From NCBI GenBank assembly GCA_036346405.1, contig CM070548.1:50263779-50327778 (forward strand): 64,000 nt of DNA, written 5' to 3'. The position numbers were made by a program, and so were the translations under genes. This DNA is from Phyllostachys edulis (Eukaryota; Streptophyta; Magnoliopsida; Poales; Poaceae). Below are positions 1 through 11,446 of the stretch, piece after piece. Every line of letters begins with the position of its first letter. Within the stretch, counting starts at the first letter, position 1. A model generated the notes under the pieces. The model searched no databases, was not told the origin of the DNA, and saw nothing but the letters and a program-made list of their open reading frames with translations.

Positions 1-590
1 TCTCCAACCAAACACCAAGACCGGAAAAAGACTAGGAACACATCCTTAGCCCTAACTAGTCATAACTTGGCCTTGCACATTCACTTGAAGCTTGATGACG
101 TACATCTTCACTTCAAGACCGGGTCATTGACTTGATAATCATTAACACATGATGATTTCCTTTACTTTAAGTTCTTGACTTGAATATGCATCAACCCATG
201 ATGCACCCTTTCACTTGACCTCTATCAACACATGATGGGTCTTCTCTTGTCTTGACGATCAACTCATGATCATCTCCTTTTTGAGATCTTGATACACATC
301 AACACATGATGCATCCTATCCTTTATTCCAAGCTCTTGACTTTAATATCATCAACACATGATGATCTTCTATACTTTGGGATCTTGACTTGAACATCATC
401 AACACATGATGATTTTCTTCATCCCGAGTCTTGACTTGATGACGATCAACTCATGATGTCATCCAAAGTCTCCATCATCATGAAACATAACCTATTTATC
501 CAACTCATGAAAAATGTTAATTCCAAATGACGATTGTCATTAATTACCAAAATACTCCATTAAATCATAATGGTGGGTCTATATTCTTCA
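1..590 (-). mobile_element. LTR of a copia-type retrotransposon, partial, off left edge
   Basis: Read on the minus strand this LTR begins with TG at 590 and runs past position 1. It matches the 3' LTR at 11,913-12,764 in opposite orientation over its whole length. Its outer end, TGAAGAAT followed by a short C/A-rich stretch, is the same terminus seen at 11,447. No polypurine tract lies next to 590; the adjoining DNA at 591 is PMD-gene sequence. It is therefore a 5' LTR whose internal domain lies outside the window, or a solo LTR. The 5 bases after it (591-595, GCAAC) are the expected target duplication, but the partner is not in the window. Confidence 0.75.
130..480. repeat. Spaced near-palindromic subrepeats inside the LTR
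   Basis: About eight copies of a near-palindromic core, ATCAACACATGATG or its variants with CAACTCATGAT and CAACCCATGAT, occur roughly every 40-50 bases. The same array is present in inverse orientation at about 12,030-12,310 in the related LTR. The motif is imperfectly self-complementary. Conservation in two LTR copies suggests a U3 regulatory array, but the function is inference. Confidence 0.7.
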
Positions 591-599
591 GCAACATAC

Positions 600-1130
600 C
601 ACGGACTCTGCGATGCGTGTCACCTGGTTCAGGACAGCTCCATCATCTCTGGATGTCCACTGCTTCTTCAGTTGTGGTCCTTCGAGCGCTTTCAGATCGG
701 ACGACCACAACGGGACTTGGGAGTGTACACAGTCAGCTTGTACGCCGAGGATGACGACGTGGACCGGTCGACCATGGGCACGGTGTGGTGCCGCCGACAG
801 GTTAGTTTCTTAAACATTTATTGTTTTTCATAATATAATCACAATTCCGTGTGCTAAGTTTCCGTTGTTCTATTCCACATGTCACCTACATGTCGATCAC
901 TATGCACGCGTACTACCCGGACTACGTTGTGATGTTCGATCAGCTGACGGATGACCACGTCATCTGGACACTGTACACTTAGGAGAGGGTGTACGCGCGC
1001 GAGCATAAAGGACTGTCGAGCTTGTGCACACGAGACTACGTGTACTGGTACACGCGGAGGGCCTTGGTGCATGAAGTCTTCGTGGAGGAGTACCAGGTGC
1101 AGCGGGTCATGTTTTCTAGTTCTGTGCCTC
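600..1130 (+). pseudogene. Plant mobile domain (PMD) gene remnant
   Basis: Two exon-like pieces are visible. The first, to about 800, encodes LLLQLWSFERFQIGRP and then a TMGTVWCRR block, the tryptophan/arginine-rich signature of PMD (MAIN-like, aminotransferase-like) proteins. It ends in a good donor, CAG|GTTAGT. The second, about 882-1,130, encodes YVVMFDQLTDDHVIWTLYT, a stop, then CTRDYVYWYTRR and VEEYQVQRVM. The homologous minus-strand gene near 53,038 has TAG|GTCACC at the matching acceptor; here the AG has become AT. The lost acceptor, in-frame stop and missing ends make this a relic. It is convergent with the MULE transposase and probably belonged to the same or a neighbouring transposon. 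PMD proteins are known both as host silencing/meristem factors and as passengers of Mutator-like and gypsy elements. Confidence 0.65.
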
Positions 1131-1499
1131 GTACTTTATCTTCGGTCGAAAGATTTCATCAGCATGACTACATTTGTAATCTCCAAGCCTCGTACAAAAA
1201 TTGGACTTCGTGACGATGTGAAAATGAATGATCCAAATGTAACGATGTAAAAATGAATGTTACAAAAATATTTTTCCATAGATGCACATATGTTAACTTA
1301 CCTCAAAAGTTTGGCCTTTGCAATGACCTTCACGCCTTTTCTGGCAAGCATCTTTCATCAGCGGTGTCTACCATATGTCCATCACAACTATGACAAAATC
1401 ACACTGATATTACATAACATTCAGTAATACGTCATAACACTTAGGTTTTTACAAATCAAAGAGATATTACAAAGCATTAGGCATCACATATTTCAACTA
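1131..1499. other. Non-coding gap between PMD and MULE relics
   Basis: No convincing coding signal on either strand. Probably the convergent 3' flanks of the PMD and transposase genes inside the old MULE. Confidence 0.5.
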
Positions 1500-2216
1500 T
1501 CCGTGCTTTCCTGTGGCCGCGACCTCAACGTCCCCCATGTGGACTACCTCGAGTCGAGCGGTCAGATGAGGTCTCCGCGGTGATGTCCGGAGTGTCCATA
1601 TCTCCTTTGTCCTAAGGATTTCTCGTAGGGCATTTCTAGAAGGTGTGCCCAGACTCTCTGCAAATGGAGCACTTCTTTGTATGACATCCGGTTTCTGCTT
1701 CGTCCATGTCGATCCTGATACGTTGTACCTATCGCCGGCCAACTTTTTCCTTCAGCATATCAATATCAGTGGCCCATATTAGTTGCTCCTAGGCCAGATG
1801 ACCAGTGAAATGGCCAACCACTGTGTAACCATACATCTCTGCACTCAATATTTGCATCCCCTCCTCCAGGATACTGCATCACCGTCAAACATGCGGCCAT
1901 CACATGGGAGCAGGGCCTATGCAGAAGAAGGGGCTTGTTGCAAGTGCATACGCAACTAGCGCGGCGTAGCGTGCACTCGTGGGTGATTCTCTCACGGTTC
2001 ATCCTGTGACGTCTTTTATCCTTGCACATTATTTCAAAGCGAAGCTCCCTTGTGCCCATCTTGAATGCCTAGTGCATCTCACCCTTCTTGCTATTCTCCT
2101 CCATGTATTTGGTGATCATGGCGGAGTAGAGTACTCTGTCATTTGTCATGGCAAACGACGCGTTGTTGCTTCTGTCAACAAAGTAGTTTGTGGTACCGCG
2201 GTAAATTGCCTCCACA
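1500..2216 (-). pseudogene. MULE (mudrA-type) transposase, C-terminal half
   Basis: In minus-strand order the piece reads VEAIYRGTTNYFVDRSNN (about 2,215-2,160), then YSAMITKYMEENSKKGEM followed by a stop, then a SWIM zinc finger with CVCTC and a downstream C-x-H (about 1,950-1,900). A C-terminal zinc knuckle CSICRESGHTF*KC (about 1,690-1,630) is broken by a stop. This order (end of the DDE core, SWIM finger, CX2CX4HX4C knuckle) is typical of plant MuDR transposases. At least two stops and one frame change make it non-functional. The N-terminal half lies at about 9,795-11,147. The segment between the conserved HLGENL-like block there and the VEAIYRG block here, roughly 150 residues in relatives, is missing. 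Confidence 0.8.
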
Positions 2217-2292
2217 ATACCAACCAAATAGATCAGCAAGTTCAAAAGAAGGTCAAGGAAAGATCAGATGAACAAGGAAAGATCATATGAGA

Positions 2293-2305
2293 ACCAACTC
2301 CCCCT
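2293..2305 (-). other. Polypurine tract of the copia element
   Basis: On the minus strand the run GAGGGGGAGTTGG lies directly after the RNase H stop codon, where a plus-strand primer tract is expected. Confidence 0.7.
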
Positions 2306-5300
2306 CAAACCAACCCATAGGGATAAATTACCCCTAACTCACTCCTCAAGGTGTCAAACCTAGTTGGGTCTAAAGGTTTGGTGAGGATATCAGCTAACTG
2401 AGCCTCGGACTCCACAAATTCGAGCACAATATCACCCTTCTCTACATGGTCTCTAAGGAAATGATAGCAAATGCCTATATGTTTGGTCCTAAAATGTTGC
2501 ACAGGGTTCTTAGTAATATTAATGGCAGAAGTGTTATCATAGAGAAGAGAAACACTAGCAAAAGTTAACCCAAAGTCCTTAAGGGTGGACACCATCCACA
2601 GAATCTGACTACAGCAACTAACGACAGCTACATACTCAACTTCTGTTGTGGATTGTGCAACAGAGGACTACTTCCTAGATGACCAAGAGACAAGAGAAGT
2701 GCCTAAGAAGTGACAAGTGCCTGAGGTACTCTTCCTATCTAGCCGACAACCCACATAATCAGAATCAGAAAACCCCCGAATGGACAAGGAAGAAGAGTAG
2801 GAATACCAAATGCCATACTGGAGGGTAGAGTGAAGGTACCTGAAAATGTGCTTAATGGCTTGATGAAGTGAAGTCCTTGGAGACGCCTGAAACCTCGCAT
2901 AGAGGCAGACCGCAAAGTGGATGTCCGGTCTTGAGGCCGTCAGGTAGAAGAGAGAGTCAATTATGATGCGGTACTCACGTTGATCCACGGTTTCTCCTTC
3001 CTCATCTGGATCCAAAACAGTCGAAATCGCCATGGGAGTAGCGATCGGCTTGCAGTCACCCATCTCGAAGCGCTTAAGCGAATCCTTGGTGTACTTCATT
3101 TGATGGATGAAGACCCCTTCTTTGTATTGCTTGATTTGAAGCCCCAGAAAGTAGTTGAGCTCTCCCATCATACTTGTCTCAAATTCTCTGGACATGGTCT
3201 CAGAAAAACTGGAAACAAGAGCATAAGAAGAACTACCAAAGATAATATCATCTACATAAATCTGAACAAGCAAAAAGTTATTGCCATGCCTAAGAATGAA
3301 TAGAGTCTTGTCTACCTTACCCATCTCAAATTTATTCTTAAGCAATAATATCTTAAGTCTATCATACCAGGCTCTAGGGGCTTGCTTAAGACCATAAAAG
3401 GCTTTGGATAGCTTGAAAACATGATGCGGATGCTTGAGATTCTCAAAGCCTGGGGGTTGCCTAACATACACTTCCTCCTCTATATAACCATTCAGAAATG
3501 CACTCTTGACATCCATCTGGTGCAACATAAAACCCTTAGATGCAGTAAATGCAAGCAGAATGCAAATGGCTTCTAATCTAACAACAGGAGCAAATGTTTC
3601 ATCAAAATCTAACGCCTCAACTTGGCTAAAACTCTGAGCTACCAACCTAGCCTTGTTTCTAACTACAGAACCATCCTCACTTTGTTTATTTTTGAACATC
3701 CAACGGGTTCCTATCACATTATGACCACTAGGAGGCTCTACTAGGTTCCAAACCTTGTTCCTCTCAAAGTTCTCTAACTCCTCATGCATGGCATTAACCC
3801 AGCTAGTATCAGATAAAGCATGTGATATATCGCGGGGTTTGAAAGAAGCAACAAATGTAGAATGGGAGTAGAGACTCGGATCATGATACCTGGAGCGAGT
3901 GACTCGCTCATGAAGATGACTAATGATCTGATCTGGAGGACGATGCCTCTGAATGTGAAGTGGAGCATCCAGGGGAGATAGCATCTCTTCAACCTCCGTA
4001 GGTACTGCTGATGATGAAGATGCAGCAGGAGCCTCAATTGGAGGTAAAGTAGTCGAAGCAAGTTCTTGAACTTGAGTAGGAGCGTCAGCAGCAGGAGGGA
4101 GAGCATCATTGACTCCATCATCATCTTCCTCTACAAAAATGCTCTCCATCGCCTGTGTATCACCTGAAACGTCTGATCTAGCACTAGAGTTAGTCTCATC
4201 AAAAGTGACATTGCATGTCTCCTGGACAACGTTAGTCTCAACATTAAAAACCTGAAAACCCCTCAAATGTGTAGGATAACCCAGAAATAAACCATCAGAA
4301 GTTCTTGACTCAAATTTATCTAGGTTTCCTGTCTTCAGAATGAAACACTTAGCTCCAGAAATTTGAAAATGTGAAACAAAAGGTTTCCTACCAAACCGAA
4401 GCTCATATGATGTCTTGCCCAAAGATGGTCTTAAGAAGACACGATTGGCAATATGGTAAGCTGTAGCAATAGCTTCGGCCCAAAACCTCCTCGGAGTGCT
4501 ATACTCATCTAGCATCGTCCTAGCCATCTCGACTAAGGTTCTGTTCTTCCTTTCCACCACACCATTTTGTTGAGGGACGTGTGGAGAAGAGAACTGATGC
4601 TCAATACCACGCTCAGCACAAAAAAGAGGCATTCTTGAAATCCGTGTCATTATCACTGCAGACTGCTCTCAAGGCATCAGGAAGTTCAGAAGCCAAGCGA
4701 AGAACAAGATCATGAAAATGATCAAAAGCTTCATCCTTCGAAGCAAGAAAGAACACCCAAGAGTATCTCGAGAAATCATCAGCTATGACAAGAATATACC
4801 ATTTGCCACCGACTGACCGAACCCTAGCAGGACCAACAGTATCCCTGTGAAGCAATTGTCCCGGTCCGTCAGTCATGACCATAGTCAATGAAGGGTGTGA
4901 GGCGGCAACTTGCTTGTCATGCCTATAGGGCGCACATACAGCATCCTTGACGGCTTTGAGTTTGGGCAAACCTCTCATGAGATCAAGGCTGCTAACTCAC
5001 GTCAGATGATCAAAACCAATGTGCACCAAATGACGGTGCCAAAGCCAGAACTCAGAAGAAGATGCAATCAAACATTTGAGAGATCCAACAAGAGATTCAG
5101 AAAAGTCAGCTCCAAAGATTCTATCAACTCTAGAAATCCCAAAAACAAGCTCATCAGCTGAATCAAGCACACGACAAGCATTTTTCTTAAATCTAGTCTC
5201 ATAGTCATCATCAAGAAGCTGCGAGACAGAAAGCAAGTTGTACCTTAGCTTGTCCACAAGAGCGACGTCCTTCAGAACGAATTTGTCATTCACCTTGATC

Positions 5301-5497
5301 GATCCCGTTCCATCAATCCGCCCTTGTGTATCATCTCCAATGGTGATGAAGTCATCACCTGTCGACCGCGTGAAGGAGGTGAACCATCTTGAGTCTCCGG
5401 TCATGTGGTGTGAACAGCCGGAGTCGACGAACCACGTGTTCTTCCCCCTTCCATGACGATCCTGAAAATCAAGGCACAAAAGATCGATGTGTCTCAA
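2305..5497 (-). pseudogene. Copia pol: protease, integrase, RT, RNase H
   Basis: Minus-strand order is protease with WFVDSGCSHHMTGD (about 5,430), GAG-pre-integrase with LWHRHLVHIGFDHL (about 5,030), integrase core with ADDFSRYSWVFFLASKDEAF and CSDNDTDF (about 4,780-4,650), and HVPQQNGVVERKNRT (about 4,560). RT follows with DETFAPVVR, QMDVKSAFLNG and the catalytic IYVDDIIFGSS (about 3,250). RNase H ends with the ADILTKPLD signature (about 2,370). Frame changes occur between the protease (to 4,997), integrase (4,613-4,978) and main pol (2,668-4,656) blocks, and a stop follows SWSSRK at 2,668. All catalytic motifs are present but the polyprotein is broken in several places. Confidence 0.85.
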
Positions 5498-5710
5498 TAC
5501 TGGGGTTAGTTAAACATGACTTGGGAATCCAGTATTGAGACACGCGTCTGCGAGTAGTATACAAAGCAGAATTGCTATCCTTGATCCTACTTGAGGTTCT
5601 ATCATGAGCAATGGTTATACGAACATGAGAAGCATCCTGTCTAGGTACACGATGATGATGAGCATGTGAAAAAAATCCCAGTCCATGTTTCTTTTCTAGA
5701 TGACTATGTC

Positions 5711-7718
5711 TCATGAAGGCTCTAGGTTGATAAGATGAAATTTTAACAAGATTTTTTTAGCATTTTTCAACCTACGCCAACAGAACTCAAGCAAATGCCC
5801 ATCCTTCTTGCAATAGGTGCAATGATACTTGGTACCCTTTGGGAGAAGCCCTTTTGGCTCAAAAGATGGTTGGGCAAAACTGCAGTTGAAAATAGTTTTT
5901 GCAGGTTGGGTTTTGAACTCAACTAAGTTATTTTCCAAGACTTGAATAACATTTGGCTTGGACTTGTCTTGGGCAAAGTTGTATCCTAACCCTTGCTTCT
6001 TATAAGGAGTTTCTGACTTGTCAAGAATCATGTTTAATTATTTCTTACCCTTAGAGAATTTTTCTAATGTATCTTTAAGATAAGCATTCTCTTTTCTAAG
6101 GTTAAAACATGATTCACAAGTTTTGGCCTTACTAGCTCTAGCATGCTTCTCCTTATGAATAGCAACTTCAAGCTTAAGGGCTTCACATGAAGCACAAGGA
6201 GCAGAATCAATTTTGTCCTTAAGCTTGGCATACTTAGCTCTAACTGCTTCTACTATGTCTTTACTTCATGTTCATGTTCTAAGCAGAAAGAGCAAGTGCT
6301 AGATTCAACCTTATCAGAAGCGACCAACTTGCTAGATTCTAAGCATTTTTCACATGGAGCAGATTTAACTTCAATTAATTCAGTCCTAGCATTATCTAGT
6401 TGGTACAAGGCAACATCATGAGCAGTTTGCAATTTAGCAAGTTCAGAGTGTAAAGCATGGCAGGATAAACATTCATCAGTATCAAGAGTCTTAGCATTCA
6501 CAAGTTCTAGTGTGAGATTATCAACTTGTGACTAAGTCTTTATTCCTAGCCATGGTGAACTCTAACGCCTTATCCTGACTAAGCAGTTGCTCAAAGATAG
6601 TATCACATCTAGCAGAGAGAATATCACAGGATGGAGGTACCTCATCAGTGTCATCGATGTCGACAGAGTCAGCCATGAAGCACATGCCAGTGAAGTCTTT
6701 TGCCTTCCCTTTCTTCTTCTCTTGAGGAAGCTCCTCCTCCTTGTCCTCCTCGCTCTCGGAGTCTACATCACTCATGGATTGCTCTCCAAAAGCGGCAAGG
6801 ACCCGGTGAGCAGCCTTCATGAGCTTGGTAGCATCAAACTTGGACTTGTTCCCTCGAGGCTTCCTCCAAGCTGTCTTCTTCTTCTTGTGGTTGCCCTTCC
6901 CTTTCAGCTTAGGGCAGTTTGCCAGGATATGGTAGAGCTCTCCACACTCATAGCATGTCACAGGGCCGCCTCTCTTCTTGTTTCTCACATTGTTATAGGC
7001 CCGTGTGAATTTTTTGGCTAGAAGGGCTAATTAAGCCTCAAAAATACTCTCAAGTTCCTCTTCATAGATTGTAGATAAGCATGCAATTGAAAATCCAGAG
7101 GAAGACTCAGAAGAAATATCATAAGTTCTTTTAAGAGGGTCAGCCACAAAAGCCATGTTCTCCTTCTTAGGATAACTAACTCTCTTGATCTTATGAGTCT
7201 TGAGCTTGCTATAGGGCAGCTTCAAAGAGAGATTAGAGAGATCGATATTTTTCTCAATGGCAGTAGCCTTCATCTCCCACTCCTTGGTGTCGATTGCAGC
7301 CAAGAGTCTGATTAATCACCTTGTTAGAGCGAGTGAATACATCATCGATGCTCTCTCCAGGACACATCTCGAACTTGTTGTATTCTCGCTTGAAGACCGT
7401 CTGGCATACTTGCTTAATCTGGGACGAACCCTCATGGTAGGTTTCGAGGGTGTGCCAAATCTCGTGCGCGGTCTCAAGATTGCAAATTTTGTCATACTTC
7501 TGTCTACCAAGCCCAACATATAGAAGGTTCTTTACCTTGTGGTTGTTAGCCAAGAGGGCTGCTGAAGCTGGCGTAGCAACCTCGGGCAAAACGAGCGGGG
7601 CTCGAACAACCTCCCATATGGCTTGACCTTCGCTCTAAAGGAAGAAACACATGCGATTCTTCCAATAGGTATAGTCGAGCCCATCGAAGATATGCGGCTT
7701 AGTGAAGTACTTCCCCAT
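5711..7718 (-). pseudogene. Copia gag with two zinc knuckles
   Basis: The start is taken as ATG at 7,718, opening MGKYFTKPHIFDGLDYTYW, 45 bases downstream of the PBS. A TAG at about 7,637 interrupts it. The UBN2-type capsid core follows (AHEIWHTLETYHEGSSQIKQ; GESIDDVFTR; about 7,480-7,330). The first zinc knuckle CYECGELYHILANC is at about 6,950, then an acidic S/E-rich stretch, a Glu/Lys/Leu-rich coiled-coil-like segment (6,253-6,501), and a second knuckle CTYCKKDGHLLEFC (about 5,820). Several frame changes separate these blocks. The double knuckle and long gag fit SIRE/Maximus-like copia elements. Confidence 0.8.
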
Positions 7719-7761
7719 CGCTAAGTTCAGTGACCGGTTAAGATCAAGATTGAACTAACCA

Positions 7762-7774
7762 GGCTCTGATACCA
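7762..7774 (-). other. Primer binding site (initiator Met tRNA)
   Basis: On the minus strand TGGTATCAGAGCC lies two bases after the LTR end. It is the standard initiator-methionine tRNA primer site of plant copia elements. It also fixes the LTR edge at 7,777. Confidence 0.9.
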
Positions 7775-7776
7775 CT

Positions 7777-9795
7777 TGTTGGACCGAAATGGCGACTAGG
7801 GGGGTGAATAGGAGCACGATCTCTTTTTTGATCAGATTCAATATGATTTTACTCCAATGGCTATGAAAGCTATGAAGATCAATATACAAGCATAGTGGAA
7901 GACTTGTATTGAATCCAATCAACACCCCGAAGACAAAAGACCAAAATCACCAAAAACTAGAAACCAATATAGTTGGGCGGTCAGACCTCTCAAATTGGCA
8001 GGTCGACTTTTTGGCCTAGCAGCCAGACCTCTCAAATGGGCGGTCTGATCTCTAGCACAATAAACAGTGAAATTAGCCCGAACTCAAAATCACAAATTGG
8101 TCTAACTTTTAATCCACAACTCCAAACTTCACAAAACTTGAAACATACCTTTTTTAGGATGTTAGGAATCTATTCCAATCAAGGATTGTGAAGATCGTTG
8201 CCAAAGTTCCGACCTTTTTCCGTTTGAGTGAAGGTTGCTTCAAAACCGAGTCAAAACCAAAACCTGATCTAAAAACTTTCTCGTGGCTAAACGATGATCA
8301 AGATGATCCTAGATGCATTCCCATATGTCACAACATGCAAGATCTAGGCCAGAAACCAAAGAAAAACCAACGGATCAAAGAAAGTCCTAAAATCACAAAA
8401 TGGACAACAAGAACAAGAAGAGACTCATTTTGAGGAATCTTGCTTGGATTGATTTGAGATTGATGTTGGTTTATAGCCACTCCATCTAGGAGGACAAAGG
8501 CTCAATACGTGAGCACACAATCAATCCAACTCCCTAGAACCTTAACCTCTCCACTATTCTCTCCTAACCCTAAAACACAAACTAAGGTTTTAGATATGAG
8601 GGGTTGGGAGGTGCAAAAATGACACCCTCCTCTATTTATAGTGGAGGCTAACTTCTAGAAGAATATCCCTAATGGGCACCCGTTAAGCCCACATACAAAT
8701 GGGTTTCACCTACGCACGCATTTTAAAGCGCTGTCTTCATCTCCTCTTGACCAAAACCGCTTCTCCTTGCGCCGTCTTGTGCCGCGGGTTAGCAAAAGGT
8801 CATCAAGGAGGTATTTAGGTGAAGTTACCAAAATACCCCTTCTCGATCCTTCTCCGAAGATCGAGTCAATCTTCATGAAGCAATCCCATACTTTGTCACG
8901 TGTAGGTTGATCAACGGTTGTCTTCATGTCGGCAAGTCTCTCCCATCCAGCTCCCACCGAAACCACCATGGCACTTGCACTGACCCCCGTGTCGCTTGAT
9001 GCAACCCGTCGCACCGAACTTCTCATTCGGTCATCCTTATCCATTTTGCGCTATGCTTGAGTCCATAAACTTCACCCGGCATCCTCGATCATTCTGAACC
9101 TTAGCTCTCCAAGCTTAGTCTCGATCATCCTCGCCGTTGATCGTCGTTGACCTCCAAGCTTCCCGTACAACAATAGACAAAGAAATTGATTCTGGGAACA
9201 AGTTCTTCGCAACATGACCCACGTTAGTCAAAACATGCATCATGCAATACATATGCACTGAAACCCATGAACTTGACCTAACCAACAAACATCGCCGCCA
9301 AGTGGCCGTGAAACAAGTCAAACCGGTCGAGCCACCCATTGGCGGTCGGCCGCCCTCGATCGGTCGACCGCCACTTGGCTGGTCGACCGCCCGACTGGGA
9401 CTTAGCCAAATTTCCATCCTGGAAATCTAAAACCTTCTAGAATTTTCAAACGAATAGAACAATTGACTCGAAGCTCTAAAAATTATGAGACCAAGTGTAG
9501 GAGAAACCTCTCTCTTGTCTACACCCTCTATGTTTGGCCCAGCTCCAAACTCAAAAACATTTAATGGCCAGTTAGACCACCGCCCATCGGCCAGTCTGAC
9601 CGCTAGCCACTTGACCCGAGGCTTGGCTGGTCTGACCACCAGAGGTGGCCGGTCAGATCGCCACACAGGTCGGTCTGACCGCCTATTGCCTGATAGAATT
9701 GAACTTTTGCCGAAAACACATGTTTCCGCAAACCCTCAATACCATTGCCAATTGTATCATCATCATAAGATCGTGAGCATATCCCAATGATATCC
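7777..9795 (-). mobile_element. 5' LTR of the SIRE/Maximus-type copia element
   Basis: The plus-strand start TGTTGGACCG is the reverse complement of the LTR end and abuts the PBS. The LTR is about 2 kb. It contains clustered GGTCGACC/GGTCAGACC-type motifs at 9,310-9,400 and 9,570-9,690. A minus-strand TATA box, TATAAATA, is at 8,633-8,640. Several open frames inside (8,706-9,044 for example) are fortuitous. The outer edge lies where MULE transposase similarity resumes, near 9,795; no target duplication could be assigned because the other end is deleted. Confidence 0.7.
8633..8640 (-). promoter_or_regulatory. LTR TATA box
   Basis: TATAAATA on the minus strand in the context CACTATAAATAGAGG, in the middle of the LTR. 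It is the likely core promoter of this copia element. Confidence 0.65.
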
Positions 9796-11147
9796 ACAAG
9801 TTTTCACCCAAGTGTCATACACCACCTGCTCTGCAGATCTGCTCATGGAAGTCGTTCGTTCTCTCTTTGTTGTAGCTGAGTTATCGCACTCAGCAGGTCC
9901 GCATGCCGATCATGTACGATGCATACGTTAGGATGTCCCTGTACAATAGAAATCCTCACATTCCTCAAGATTCACAACCAGCTGTCAGTGTTCTTGCTTT
10001 CCATGAAAGCAAATGCCACAGAAAGAACTTGATTGTTCCCGTCTGTCGCTATTGCAGTCAGTATCTAGCCCTTATACTTTCCGGCCAGGAATGTACCATC
10101 CACGCACAAGATTGGACGGTAGTGCTGGAATGCATTGATGCATGGACCAAATGCAAAGAATGCTCACAGTAGTACCCTCTTATTTGCCCACTTCGGATGT
10201 GTGGAATCTTGAATGTGGATATAAGTGCCAGAATTCCTGTCTTGTATAACTCGGAGTAGCCCAGGGAGGTTGTGGTAGGAATATTCGAACGTGATGAACA
10301 TTGATTCCAATGCCTTCTGTTTTGCCCTCCAAGCCTTAGCATAGCTGACTGTGTACTAGAACCTTGCCTCAATTGTCTGAATGATGGATCATGGCTAAAA
10401 ATCTAGATTATCCATGATCTCACCGTACATGAGGTTGGCGATGAAGCCTGATGACAGGTTCCTGTGAGACTGCACTGACTTAGGGATGACACATGTGTGC
10501 AGGACAACTATAGAGCATTTCCAGTAGGTGTCCCACTTAAACTGAAATGCGTGCACTCACCAAGGGCATCCCTTTATGCTGTACTTTACGTCGTAGCATC
10601 TTAGGTTAGACTTGACTACTGTGAATGTACGTCGCACCGACAAGGCCCAAAATTTGACCGTCTCATGGATGGCCTCCTTGCATTTATACATAGTTCCTTG
10701 TTTGACCTCGCTCTGGTCGTACTCCCACGGCACACGGGAGCCTTCATTGACGACGAGGTTATCGAACTGGTATATGTTCCACTCAGATGGAACCACCTGC
10801 TGGTCCACATCATCCTCGTCGTCGAATCCTTCATCTTCTGGCAATGCAATGTAGTCCCAGTCTTCGAGATCCATCCTTTGCACTAGGGCTTCCACCTCCT
10901 CACCCTCGTTAGCAAGCCCACTAGCTTGCCTAACTGAAGGAGCTCCTTCCAAAGGGTCTTCATCGACGGGACCAGCTACTCCCGGACCTTCGACCATTGT
11001 GTGTGCCGCGCTATGGCTGGAGTCCCCGACTTCTTCTTCGGCATCATCACCCCCTTCTTGTTCAGCCATGGATGCAGGAGTGGGCTTGGCATATGCCTGG
11101 GCCGGAAGGACCAAATCCCACCCTCCCTCCCTCACGCATTCATACAT
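9795..11147 (-). pseudogene. MULE (mudrA-type) transposase, N-terminal half
   Basis: The ORF at 10,557-11,147 begins at ATG 11,147, or more plausibly at ATG 11,069 (MAEQEGG). It has an acidic N-terminal region and then the MuDR DNA-binding domain, with VPWEYDQSEVKQGTMYK and the end SIKGCPW (about 10,560). Past a stop and frame changes the coding signal continues: RAKQKALESMF (about 10,310), FFAFGPCINAFQHYRPILCV and DGTFLAGKYKG with the first catalytic Asp (about 10,080), and MESKNTDSW (about 10,010). It fades at about 9,795 in a block like the usual RWCxRHMGANF. Numerous stops make it a pseudogene. It was split from its C-terminal half (1,500-2,216) by the copia insertion. Confidence 0.8.
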
Positions 11148-11441
11148 ATGACAGCCATGACCTTGTTCCCTTGAGCGGCACTAACTCCCATTGTCGACAT
11201 TTGAGACATTCATCACAGAATGGACAAACAAGAATATAAAGAAAAAATGGAGATTGCTATATATTCACCAAAAGACTCAAAATGATGATGTATATTACAA
11301 AGGGTATGCTCTGATTACAGGAAGAATGACTATGAATAAATGCGAATTAGGGTCTGGATTACAAAGGCACATAGGTCGGGTTTTTATAGTCTACAAAACG
11401 TCGGCAATTTGTTGCAGTGGTGCCTCTTCACACCAATCGTC
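11148..11441 (-). promoter_or_regulatory. Upstream region of the MULE transposase, TATA candidate
   Basis: No coding signal. A minus-strand TATA box candidate (TATAAAAA, 11,381-11,388, context GACTATAAAAACCC) lies about 310 bases upstream of ATG 11,069. The region ends at the target duplication of the next retroelement. Confidence 0.45.
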
Positions 11442-11446
11442 GCGTC
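11442..11446. other. Target-site duplication, left copy
   Basis: GCGTC directly before the TG at 11,447. The identical pentamer follows the CA at 12,764. Confidence 0.85.

Larger units (their letters stand above)
2217..9795 (-). mobile_element. Ty1/copia element, SIRE/Maximus type, lacking its 3' LTR
   Basis: A minus-strand copia element with order 5' LTR (7,777 to about 9,795), PBS, gag with two zinc knuckles and a coiled region, protease, integrase, reverse transcriptase, RNase H and PPT. A long gag with two CX2CX4HX4C knuckles, and the style of the integrase and RT, point to the SIRE/Maximus lineage. It is inserted in the MULE transposase gene. After the PPT only about 75 bases remain before MULE coding sequence at 2,216; they do not resemble the start or end of the 5' LTR. 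The right boundary is uncertain by tens of bases. Coding parts carry scattered stops and frame changes, so the copy is inactive. Confidence 0.85.
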
